A program made the position numbers and the translations under genes. Positions 12,501-23,155 of a DNA stretch of 64,000 bases are shown one piece after another (the stretch's first letter is position 1; each line of letters opens with the position of its first letter). This DNA comes from Lumnitzera littorea (taxonomy: Eukaryota > Streptophyta > Magnoliopsida > Myrtales > Combretaceae), in assembly GCA_024138015.1 (NCBI GenBank), contig JAMXBB010000007.1, forward strand, positions 87,224,482 to 87,288,481. The letters run 5' to 3'. Below the pieces are notes generated by a model, which did not search any database, was not told where the DNA came from, and worked only from the letters and a program-made list of their open reading frames with translations.

Positions 12501-15500
12501 ACAATGAACAAGAACCTGACCAAAGGCTACTATTTCTTGCACAAAATGATACTTGATGTCGATATGTTTAGTCCAATCATTTTAAACAGGGTTATGGGAA
12601 AGATATATTGCACCATGACTATCACAACATAAGATGATAGGTTGGTGAATAAGAACCCCCACCTCATAGGCAAGTTGATAAATCTAGATGGACTTAGCTA
12701 CAACATAGGCAAGGGTACAATTTTTAGCTTTTATGGAGCTTCTGGACATGGTTGCTTCTTAGATCGTTAGGAGATAAGATGGCATACCTAATATGGTAGA
12801 TGACATGTTTCGGAACAACTAGCCCTGTCTGCATTAGCAAAGGTGGTCAATGAAGTGTTGGATGTGCGGACAATTGGAAGAATCATGGAAATAGTGCCAC
12901 GAAGATATCCTAGAACCTGTTTGGCTACTTACATATGATTTATATTGGGTTGATGTATGTATTGACTCAATTAGTTGATTACAAAGTTAATATTTGGTCG
13001 AGTAATGGTAAGCTACTGCAGTGCACGTGCAATCTGATGATAAGCTATAAGGCTAGACAAAGAAGGAAAACCATGTGCATTGATATGACTCCAAAGGGAT
13101 AGAGGGGATAAGAGTGTCAAATTTTCAAGAGTAGATAAACATGGTGGTATGGGTTTATTTTGTTTGAAACTAGCTTGAAGAACTGCTAAATCGAGAGAAC
13201 TAGGTACGAGAGGCTTGTTTGAGATTGTAAAGAGATTTTTGCAACTTACATACATGATTGGGGCAGGAAGGATGTACAAACTGAAGAGGTTGCTTAAAGA
13301 TAGTTTTAGTGAGAAAACCATAAAGGAAAGCATTTTCTACATCAAGCTAACGAATGACCCAACAAGAAGAGATTGCTTAAGAAAGGATAAAGCACTTTAA
13401 AGCACATGATGGTGGGTTTGACAATAGGGCTGGATCTTTCAATGTAATCGAGCTTCCCTTTGAGAGAACCCTTGGGCAATAAGACATGCTTTAAAGCGAT
13501 CAACCTTTTTACTTGATGTGAAACTTCTAGATACTACCGATAACATTCTAGTAAGCTATGGTGGAACAAGTATCTAAGTCTTATTTTGAGGAGGGTCAAA
13601 CTCTTCTCTCATGGCAGTTACCCAAGCGGAATGATGAAGGTCTTAAGTATAGTGAAGGTTGAGGATGTGGCCGGGTTTTGTAATACCTACTTTGGAGCAG
13701 GTGAGCATATGGTGAGTAGGTTGGGGTTAGTTGAGTATAGGAAACTAAGGGGCAAGTAGATTGAGAGGGGTTAATGGCAGGAGGTAGAAGAGTGGGAGAA
13801 GTTTGAGAAGTGGTTTGTGGATGGGTATGTTGATAGACATGGGTTATATGTGGTCTCGTAATGTCGGGAGATGTAGATGGGCTTACAATAGTGGAGGTAG
13901 TTGTAGTAGAGGGAGGTAAGGACGCAACATGATGTGCAGAAGCAGGAGGTAGTGATGTAGTAAAGGGTGTGAGGGGAGTCATGATGTTAGTATGGGTAAG
14001 GGGTAAGGAGAGTGAATAAGAGAAGTGGAGATGAGATACTGTCGAGACATTAGGTTAAGGAGAGTTAAGTAAAGTGTAGGGCAAAACCGCTTCATGAAAA
14101 ATGACATGGCAACTAATATAAATATAGCTAGAAATGGGGAAGACTGCACTATCTTTTATATTGAGCAAGGTACCCAAGAAAGATACAAGGCATCAAGGAG
14201 ATAGTTTGTGTAGAGATTGGGATGTTGTGTTAAGGTAGCAAAGACACTTGAAAGTCCAAAGGAAGGTGTAATCAAGAGGAGTGTGATGGTGAAGTTCAAA
14301 AGGGGACTTGTGAGCGAGGATGGTAGATGGCAAACAATTGTGTAAACAACAATAAGAGTAGCATTGACCTAAAAATTAGGTGGCATGTTAGCATGGAGTC
14401 ACACATTGCAAGCCAAGCCTATTACATGTCTATATTTACATTCAGCAATGCCATTTTGGTAGGGTGTACGTGGATAAAAAGGTAAGAGATGGATGCCTTT
14501 TTTCTTTAAGAAATGTAGTAAGAGTAGTATTAACGAATTCACTACCATTATCACTGGGAAATATTTTAATGTATGTAGAGATTTGAAATGAGACAAAACT
14601 TTAGATTTGTTGTGCATAAATATCCAAGAACAACAAATGGCGTCATTCATAAAAAAGTACGTAATATCTATATCCTAGATTGGATTCAATTGGTGATTAC
14701 CATACATTAGAATTGATAATTTCTAATGGCTTTTGTACTTAATGGAATGAATGCATGAATGGGAGGTGAGTGGATTTGCCAATGCTGTAGTGATGACATG
14801 GATTGGATCATTGAGGAGAGGACTGAATAGGAAGATGATGGGCTTGAAGGACATGATATAGGACTTCACTATGAGGATGACATAGTTTGGAATGCCACAT
14901 GTCTCTTGATACAACGGATGCAAGGAAGGATTGTGGGGAGCAGACAAATGTGAGATGAACTGGATAAAGAGGATGCCTAATTTGATGGTGAAGAAGAGTG
15001 ACCCTTTTTCGATTCCTAAACAGAGAAGGAGGGACCGTCAAACCTAACTGTGCAGTTGTTATTATTGTAGAGTTTAATGACAAATAGTAGGTTATGTGCT
15101 AGTGAAAGAACATGCAAAACATTTTTACGAAGTAAGGGCATGTCATTTGTTTGAATTGTGACATTGCCTACATGAGAGATGGATATGGATGCAACATTTC
15201 CCATCTTTATCTGATCAGAACTAGAATATAGTCAAGTTAAAGAGAATACTTGCATCAGAATTCATATGATGCATTGCACTAGAATCAGGATACCAAACTG
15301 TCAGTGGATTTCCCAAGAGAGAGGGTAGCAAACGATTGAGGCACATCAGCATGAGCATCATTGAACCATTGGTAGTAGTGTAAAGTTGAATGGCCCGGTT
15401 TTCTACATATTTAGCATGTGTGTAAAGATCAAGTCGGAAATGGGAGTAGTTATGGTAGACTAATGTGGATGTGGAGTAGAGTGCTAATGCGAGGAGTGTG

Positions 15501-18500
15501 AACTTGTAGCCGAAGACACCTGATGCTGGCAACAATTGGAGTGGGAATCTATATGAGGAGAGCAACCATGCTCCCTTTTTCTTGATCTACCATGAGCACG
15601 ACCCTAACTCTTAGAGGAGGTGGTCTGAATGTGGAGTATAGTAGGGATAGTGGTAGAAGTGTCATCTGTATCATGTCTTTTTAGCCATCGTTTTTGATTG
15701 ATGAGTTTGGCTTAAATTTGCTTAAATGTAAGGGCAATTAGGAAATGTGTAAGTGTGGTGACCAAGGCGTTGTATTCTCATGGGAGGCTACAGAAAGCAT
15801 GTGTGATAAGGTTAGTAGAGTTGAGAGGCTGATCAATAGAGGCGAGGTATTTTGTCATGATGGTGTTGTTGAGTCCAAGGGAAAGCAGACGTTTAAATTC
15901 CATTTCCTGTGCCATGGAGTTTTCAGGAAACCACTGACAAAGAGCAGTCCAAATATTGTAGGCTGCAAGGATTATTGTGAATTTCCATGAGGATATCAGA
16001 GGAAATAGTGATAGGTGACAAAGCATGAACTAGATGATTAACACCAAGTGATGTAGCATAAGTTGGATTTGGAAGAGGGGAACTACCAAGCGGTGATTGT
16101 AGAAGGCGGTGCAAAGATGGTGCCATCAACATACTGGTAGGGATCATTGGATATGAGGAGGGATGTCATAAGGGAGACCCAAAGTTGGTAGTTGTTAGTG
16201 GACAATTTAATAGGCACAATGGTGGCAACATTGGAAGATGACAGATTGGGAGAGTGCTAGGGTTCAGTGAATTATGATGGCAGCTGGGGTTGGGACCCAT
16301 AAAAGTGGGTCGATGTGGGTGTTGGAGTGAGGGATGGAGTCAATGGCGGGATGAAATAGAGCACCAGATTGAGGAAGAGGAATCAGATGTGGTTGTAGGC
16401 AAAGAGTTAACAACTGAGAGAGAGGAACCAAGGGTTGGTGAAGGTAATGATGGTGGGTTGTGGCTGTTTGCTTGAGAAGAATAGGTTCAGAGGAGATGAG
16501 TGATTTGGGGAGAGAGAGAATCAGGTCGGGTAGGGTGGCAATTGCTGGAAGTGAGGTGGTTCAATTGTCAGCAGCGGTGGCTGCAGTGGAATTAGGGTTT
16601 GGTTGAAAGAGAGGGTGGGATTAATCACTACTGGTTCAACTATGGTGGTGGCAATAGTTGATGTTGTGGCTGAGGTTGTTGATTCCATGGTGTATATGGG
16701 AGTTGCTGGAGAGGAGAAGAAGGATATTGATGGGAGATGAGTGTGGGAAGAAGTGAAGATGACAGGAAAAAGAAGAAAAAAGAACTGGAGGCAATTGAGA
16801 TTCTGATGATGATGGATTAATGGGGGATTAATTTTCCGATGACCACAAAAGAAAAGAAACTAATTAATTTCTCCAATAGCTCTGATACCATAAACAGTTA
16901 TGCGAACATTTGTGTTTATCTCATTGATGGAAAGACTATTGAACAGAGTATATTTATATGTTAATACAAGGGAAGTACTTTGTTACGCTAACACACATAA
17001 AAAGACTAATATACTCCTACAGTATTTACAATACTGTATAATACAATAATATGCAGAAAATAAAAGGTTGAGAGTGAGATTTTTTTTTTCCTAATATTAT
17101 TATTATTTGGATAAATGCAATGAAGATTGTTAATATATCCAAGGTCCTGTCTGGTGTCCATTACCTTTCCACTGTGGGATTGTTACATAGGTGCCTCACT
17201 TCATTCTCAAGCTCACAGTCTCTTCAAAATTAGGGTAAGATGTTTATGTGGAAACGTCATCATGTTAATATGCTGCACCTCCATGATTGTGCAATACAAT
17301 ATCTGATCACTTAACCAAAAAGATACAATACCTCATCATGCCCACATCAATTCCTCTTGGGATGGTATGTCATCCTGCATCTGTATTTGGTTGAGGTCCA
17401 TGCTGAGCTTATTTCACTTGAGACCATTCAGGATTACCATTGCATATCTTATTAAAGGACTGACAGATATAACTGGTTTAAGCTACTAAAGAAAGTATCA
17501 CTGGTTTTAAGGCTTCTACAGGTAGTTGTTGCAAAGACTGGACTGGTGTGGTCTTTGGTTACAAGTTGGATAAGCCCAGCCTTTTTCTTTTTTTCTTTTT
17601 AATTTAAGGTAAAGAAATGTAGAAATCAGTACAATACTTTTATATCAAGTTTCCAGAGACATCTGATAAGCTTCAAAGCACATTATATAACAAAAGAACA
17701 AGCACAAAATAAGTGCCCTAGTGAAACAGAGTCTTTGAATTTGAAGCATTTCAATCAAACGTGGAATCACTCTGAGCAGTGTCTCTAAGGAACTATAGGC
17801 TTCCCAATTCTTCCAGAATATCTTTCTCCAAACGATATATGCTCCAGCTGCAAGAGCTATCAGCCACATCATCACTCTATTGGATTTAGAGCAAAGGGAA
17901 GTAAGTTGGGAAACAATGGCATGCATAGTTAAAGCAGCCATGAGAGAGGGCAAATTTGATTTGATTGTGAGAACCAAAGGAAGAGGTGCTGGTGCATTTC
18001 TTGACTCTGGAACTCTGTAAGTAGCTGAGAAAATAACCCTCCATTGGTGGAGCTTATCTTGTTTGTGCGGCCATTGATGGATAGCCATTCATAAGATGAA
18101 TGTTTGTCTAAATATGGCCTAGGGAAGCCAAATGACTGAACCAATGCACTTGAGGCTTATATTTTATTGAGAAAGCTCCTTTTGAACATGGCTGCCAATA
18201 CACATCAGCAGTGGATGGATTTAGCTTGAACTGTCAAGGGACTCCTGAGAAATCCTGTTAAAAGAATTGCTCATAGTGCACTCCTGACAATTGCAATTGA
18301 TAATCAAACAGATCTGGCATCTTTTGGGATGATTGACCGATAAATCATGCATTGTTTCATCCCTGATGTAGAGGACCTGATGGAAACTAGAAAAAAGTCC
18401 AAACAGAGATTTTATTTTTGCTGACCCCTGTAAGTTCCAGTTCAGCAGTTAAAGCTGTAAGAAATAAAAAAGGATGAAGAAATTTTTCTTTTTCTTGTTT

Positions 18501-21500
18501 TTTTTTGGTTACATATTGAGTCATGAATTTACAAGCTCAATTGATTCAACCATTTTAATTTAGTATTCTGCGTATTTCCATCTTGTGTCATTTTTGGGAT
18601 TGCTGTCGTGGGAGATCCCTAGAAAAAATAAATAAATAAAAGTATATTTCAGTTTTTAAAGCCGGGATGCAACTTTTCAAGTATGGCAATATCAGTCTCC
18701 AACTAGTTTTCTTTGCAGGAGATTAAACCCGTTGGAGTTTATCACATGATACTCCTAAAACAAATAATCCATCAATTGCTATATGCTGTCCCAGCTGCAC
18801 AGGTCTATCATGGCACCAGATTATAACGAAGTTCAAAGTCCCAATTATATCCTCTCATCCTATTTGCTCATTTCTTAGTAAGGCACTGGTTTGACTCTTT
18901 CAAGCTGTGAAGGCCTTATTAGGAAATTGGCCTTTCTTCCAGACATGCCCTTGGAATCTTTGAACTATACTCCTAAAGTAAATCCTCCTGCTGATATCAT
19001 TTGCTCCTCGAATTGCATGTATGATTGCATGTCCAGTGGGCCATAAATAGATCAATTATGATGAACATCCAGTTGAAGGCTATGTTAAGGTTCATGTTAA
19101 ATAATGGTGCTGATGTGTCCTTTTTTTCTTTTTTCTTTTACTTTTTTGTTCCCTTCTGTTGGGTTCTTGAAGTATGGTGGCATTCTGTTTGCAGACATTT
19201 GCTGCTCTTTCTTAATTTATGCATTAAATAGCCTTATTTCCCTGCAGCGACTTAGAGTTGAAGCCTGTTGGAACTTTGGAAGTGAAGCTTGTGCAAGCAA
19301 AGGAGCTTACGAATAAAGATCTCATCGGCAAGTCAGATCCCTATGCCGTATTATATGTACGACCATTACGTGACAGAATGAAGAAAAGCAAAACTATTGT
19401 GAGTTAGTCTACCAAATGGTCTTTCAACAATTTATCCAAAATACTTTTTGTGCCAAATATTTTTGAGTGATTTGAAGAGGGGAATATACCTCTGTTTCTT
19501 TTAATATTGATTTTTCAGAACAATGATCTGAATCCCATCTGGAACGAGCACTTTGAATTCATTGTTGAAGATGCATCCACGCAACACCTGGTAATAAAAG
19601 TTTATGATGATGAGGGACTTCAGGCATCTGAATTAATTGGATGTGCTCAAGTACAGTTAAAGGACCTTGAACTGGGTAAAGTGAAGGATGTCTGGTTGAA
19701 GTTGGTTAAAGATCTGGAAATCCAGAGAGATAATAAGAACAGGGGGCAGGTGAGTTGGCTGATTACTTTAGATGTATGATTTACTGCATCTAAATTTGAG
19801 CTTCTATTGGCTTGTCATCTCTGTCTTCTCTTTACCTCTTCTTAAGTCCTGTGGTAACGTAATGACTGGACTAGTCTATGAAGTGCAGTGTAAAAGATTA
19901 CAACCTGGAAAAAATCCTTGTTGAATCATTTCATTGTGGGTTGACTTTTCACTAAAAAAATTATATTCTGAAAGTTGTTTTCTTGGATTGGATATTCAAC
20001 AAATTCCATCATAGTAATCTTCTGAAGCACGAGAAGCTAGTACATGCAGTTTCTTACTGGTATGAAAGAGATAACATAGACCAACTTTGAGAATGAAATC
20101 TTGTTACTCATAGCTCATCTTACAGTTACAATTATTTGATTTTAAAGTGCCGTCATTCTTATTATGAGGTATATTTTGATAACTTCATCAGAGATTTTCT
20201 CCATTATCACTCATGCATTTACCTAAAAAATTTGTCTATTAATCATATTATATAGGAAAATGTTAATAGGTATCCCTAGGCTTTTGATAAGAGTTCGAAT
20301 AAACTTTTGCAATACACTCACATTTACATAGTCTGTAATCAATCTTAAAAAATGTAAGAAGTTATTTTTGGGCCTGTATTAAGTACCCATGTGATACTAG
20401 TTAATGGATGCTGTTACATATGAGGGTCAATTTTAGGGAACATGAATAAATCTGCTCCCATATGCTCTATTTTAGGTGCACTTGGAGCTACTATATTGCC
20501 CTTATGGGATGGGAAACAGTTTTACCAATCCTTTTGCTCGTGAAGTTTCCATGACATCTTTAGAGAAGGTCCTGAAAGGTGGAGCCCATGGTATGGATAC
20601 TGCTGAAAATGGAAGCACCTTTGAATCACCAAAGAAAAAGGAGGTTATTGTGAGAGGAGTACTTTCTGTTACTGTCATATCTGCTGAGGACTTGCCAGCA
20701 GCAGATCTGATGGGAAAAGCTGATCCCTTCTTAGTAGTCACCATGAAGAAATCAGGACTGAAAAATAAAACTAGAGTAAGACTATTGTCAACAGGAAAAT
20801 TCTCTTTTCTTTTCTGAATATTTGCATATTGACAATAATCATTAAGTAGGTGTTCCATATTAGCCATCCACGACCCAATCTTGTCATTATATCTTCCTTT
20901 CTTAAATTATGCAATTTTTTTTTTTTCTGCTTTGATAGTGAAAGAAATTGCTAGGTTAACATTTTCTTGATATCTCATAATGCTTTGTGATAAGAAACCA
21001 GCTGTTTGAAAAAGATGACTGCTCTTCACCGTGATTTTTATTAATTCACTCAAGCAAAAGTTTTACTTCAGACCTGGTAAAGTTTTCAGCTTTTAGTTAT
21101 TTTCTTTTTCATTTTTCTTTTATGAAGACAGTTCATAAAAACCAAGTTGCTGAGCCAGAACTATGAGGATCTATAGGACCCTGGTTTTTGACATTCTTGT
21201 TAATGCAATGTAGCATTTGAAGCATGGTTTGCGACACTTGGCCGAGCTGCTATGCAAGTAGCTAGGAGTATGATAATCTTGCCGTTACCCTGTCTTCATT
21301 TTAAGCATTTTACCTTAGGGGGGCCAAAAAAGAAAAAATCCTAGATGATTTAGCTTAAATCCTTGAATTATCATACCCCCATTGTTTTTTGAAATAACAA
21401 GCTGGCAATATGCAAAAATCAAGTACGGACTATTAGCGGTGTGAGGTCCATAGGATAAACAGGACTACCCATTTTTGCTCGAAGTATAATTTTCTTGGTT

Positions 21501-21913
21501 TATTGCTTAATCATTTTCTTTCACAGGTTGTCAATGACAGCCTAAACCCTGTCTGGAATCAAACATTTGACTTCATGGTGGAGGATGGGTTACATGATAT
21601 GCTAATTCTTGAACTTTATGACCATGACACATTTGGGAAGGTGACATCACTCTCTTTGCAATATTTTTGATAGCATGTTATCATGGTTTTGGGCAATGAA
21701 TGGTGATTTTTAGATCAGCCAATCAGCAATAAAGAGGCATATTGATATTTTCATTTTATCATGCAGGATTACATGGGAAGGTGCATTCTGACATTAACAA
21801 GGGTCATTTTGGAAGGGGAGTATAAAGATAGCTTCCCCTTGGATGGAGCCAAAACCGGAAAACTGAATTTGCACCTCAAGTGGATGCCACAACCAATTTA
21901 CAGGGACTCATGA
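6568..21913 (+). CDS. SYT5: Synaptotagmin SYT4/SYT5-like (SMP and two C2 domains)
   Basis: Plant extended-synaptotagmin, expected to sit at ER-plasma membrane contact sites and move or sense lipids. Exons: 6568-6672, 7201-7305, 7411-7461, 7590-7710, 7875-7996, 8729-8830, 9251-9325, 9917-9996, 19248-19398, 19519-19749, 20476-20775, 21527-21640, 21767-21913. They join in frame to 567 residues, close to the family length. Residues 3-22 form a hydrophobic anchor and about 70-250 the SMP domain (IWPYVNEAASELI, FTGVFRLIF). C2A starts near 258, with loop acids D278, D284, D334 and D335/E336. C2B starts near 438, with D458, D464, D513, D515 and D520. MTSLEKVLK between the C2 domains and the RDS end match the SYT4/5 group better than SYT1. 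Odd points: intron 2 (7306-7410) starts TTGAG instead of GT, and intron 8 is 9251 bases, filled with retroelements. All other junctions are GT-AG. Confidence 0.93.
10078..10236 (-). repeat. 3' LTR of copia element A
   Basis: On the minus strand it starts TGTATTATTGTAAATAC directly after the purine tract. It matches the LTR at 11850-12033 along most of its length. The outer end is estimated from the alignment only. Confidence 0.65.
11850..12033 (-). repeat. 5' LTR of copia element A, with a perfect palindrome
   Basis: It aligns with 10078-10236 through shared blocks, for example GTTATTTTAGT and CTGTGTAAT on the minus strand. It is longer than the other LTR because it contains a 28-base perfect inverted repeat (11955-11982 and 11991-12018), separated by 8 bases. 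Confidence 0.7.
12225..12386 (-). repeat. 3' LTR of copia element B
   Basis: Reads TGTATTTTTATATTATAAAG from 12386 on the minus strand and ends TGTTCA at 12225. It aligns with 16891-17051; shared runs include TATTAACATATAAATA and TATTGTAAATA. A purine-rich tract (GAGATTGAGAGGG) lies directly upstream on the minus strand. Confidence 0.8.
16879..16890 (-). other. Primer binding site of copia element B
   Basis: On the minus strand it reads TGGTATCAGAGC, the exact complement expected for the 3' end of initiator tRNA-Met, and it directly follows the 5' LTR. Confidence 0.85.
16891..17051 (-). repeat. 5' LTR of copia element B
   Basis: Direct copy of 12225-12386 with roughly 80% identity by eye, which suggests an old insertion. 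Its terminal TG is not conserved: the aligned start reads CA or AT. Confidence 0.75.
17645..18140 (-). pseudogene. LINE 3' coding remnant (zinc-binding RVT region)
   Basis: Two overlapping minus-strand frames resemble the zinc-binding region that follows RT in plant L1-type LINEs: NGRTNKISSTNGG in one frame, and DKLHQWRVIFSATYRVPESR then AAGAYIVWRKIFWKNWEAYS in the other. A frameshift separates the halves and the expected cysteines are lost. The fragment is about 500 bases and lies antisense in synaptotagmin intron 8. The family call rests on the W-R-V and Y-x-x-W-R spacing, so it is moderate. Confidence 0.55.
18150..19240 (+). other. Remaining part of synaptotagmin intron 8
   Basis: No ORF, RNA or repeat boundary is recognisable. 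The segment ends with a T-rich tract and CTGCAG at the intron 8 acceptor (exon 9 begins at 19248). Confidence 0.5.
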
Positions 21914-22026
21914 CCATCTCTACGTCATTGTGAAGAACATTGATGTTGGCTAGCAAAGGTCATTATACTTCCCATGCGATGCTGTAAAGGAGGAATGCTG
22001 CAGAATCTCTTCCCCATTAGTTGAGT

Positions 22027-22032
22027 AATAAA
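22027..22032 (+). terminator. Likely poly(A) signal of the synaptotagmin gene
   Basis: AATAAA lies 114 bases after the TGA stop, followed by T-rich sequence (TTCTTTTTCCCTTTCTT, near 22080). Distance and composition fit a plant 3' UTR end near 22060-22130. Confidence 0.5.
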
Positions 22033-22250
22033 CCTCACATAATGCAGTTGTAGTGTGTGGGATCGGCATTGTAAATAATTCTTTTTCCCTTTCTTATAGA
22101 ATCCCAAGTCCATGTAAATCAATTTTTCTGTGAGAAAACATGGCACCATAAGGGGAAGAATGTAAGAGCGAGATTAGATCTTCACAGGGTTCTCGTATGT
22201 TTTTCACTTCTCTCCTATTAAAATGACATGGATCTCCAGTTCTTCATTGA

Positions 22251-22320
22251 TTGCTTAGAAATATGATTTTCCTATTCATCATGAATATTGCTTAGAAATA
22301 TGACTTTCCTATTCATCATG
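22251..22320 (+). repeat. Tandem duplication, 37-base unit, two copies
   Basis: A unit starting TTGCTTAGAAATATG and running to CCTATTCATCATG occurs at 22251-22287 and again at 22288-22320, with a single difference (GATTTT versus GACTTT). It lies between the convergent genes. Nothing else was recognised between 22130 and 22840. Confidence 0.85.
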
Positions 22321-22837
22321 CACTTTTTTCCAACTCAGTATGGTCCTACTCTTTACAGGAAGCCTTCTCTGCTACTTGTGGCACTTAAAACTAAATTCTC
22401 CCTTTGCCAATTCATACCAGCATAATCGGATTTAAAGAAACTTCTCTCTCCACCTCCAGGAAATACTGCAAGCCACAGTTCTGCACCATGAACAGCCGTG
22501 TTTTTCCTCTCTATGCCCATCACGGGGCAGTGGTTAAATAGTCAGCCAAAAGGTTTACTTTCTATTTGTGCTGGTGAAGATGTTCCAGTCTGGGCTCTGA
22601 ATGCGTGGGAAGGGAGATATACCAACTCAATTGCAGTCCCGCCATTTTTGTTTGTTTGAGATAACTTTGTCAAAGATCCCTAGGATTTCTTTAAATCCTT
22701 TATAAAAATACTCCGATGCAAATGCCTTTCTGATTCAACAAGACAATGATTGCGGCTGCAAAAATAGGTTCTATTATACATAAAACTTCATGTTAAACAG
22801 GTGATGGAAAATGATGATTCTAACTAATATTAACATA

Positions 22838-23155
22838 TTTATTCTTTATTTTTTTAATTATGAAATGAGTTAAAATTTTTTTCCCCTAATTTTTTGTTTG
22901 TGTGATCGATATCTTTGCTTCAAAATCCTATAACTACAGCCTAGAAATGATCAAAGGTACTTTCTATACATCATCATGACACCAAATCTCCCAACGATGT
23001 AGGGTCTTCACGAACTAGGAATATGACATAACAAGGATCGAATGGGATAGATTGTGCTAAGTGTCGACCGACTACAAGGAAACTGCTCGCTTTTACGGTT
23101 CCGATAATTTGAAATGAGCTTAAGCTTTCTATGGAGCTGCTTCGCCCCATATTGA
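22838..23155 (-). terminator. 3' UTR and poly(A) signals of the purple acid phosphatase gene
   Basis: On the minus strand two AATAAA hexamers occur about 305 and 315 bases after the TAA stop (plus coordinates 22845-22850 and 22838-22843), in an A/T-rich context. They are the best candidates for cleavage and polyadenylation. Confidence 0.45.

Larger units (their letters stand above)
12225..17051 (-). mobile_element. Ty1/copia element B, nearly full length but broken, in synaptotagmin intron 8
   Basis: Minus-strand element of about 4.8 kb. In order: 5' LTR (16891-17051), primer site (16879-16890), gag (about 16860-15600; YNIWTALCQWFPENSMAQEM near 15950), protease (WYPDSSAMHHMNSD near 15280), GAG-pre-integrase (MWHSKLCHPHSEVLYHV near 14880) and integrase (PYQNGIAECKYRHVIGLA near 14430). 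RT follows (QLDVENAFLYGFLTKT near 13350; LYNLKQASR near 13180), then RNase H (CDSHGAIYLSHNPV near 12600; HIDIKYHFVQE), a purine tract and the 3' LTR. The part of RT that should carry the YVDD box is absent between about 13170 and 12990. Frameshifts and stops are frequent. The pentamer TGCAG occurs at 12220-12224 and 17052-17056 and may be the target site duplication. Confidence 0.88.

Noticed and set aside
13596..13982. 128-codon Pro/Thr/Ser-rich minus-strand ORF
   Set aside because: It lies in the variable linker between integrase and RT of copia element B, where low-complexity sequence is normal; not a separate gene.
12220..17056. Single 7-kb copia element spanning both LTR pairs in intron 8
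   Set aside because: The two LTR pairs match only within pairs (10078/11850 and 12225/16891), and each set has its own RNase H and purine tract, so there are two elements.
20502..20867. 121-codon minus-strand ORF
   Set aside because: Antisense shadow of synaptotagmin exon 11.
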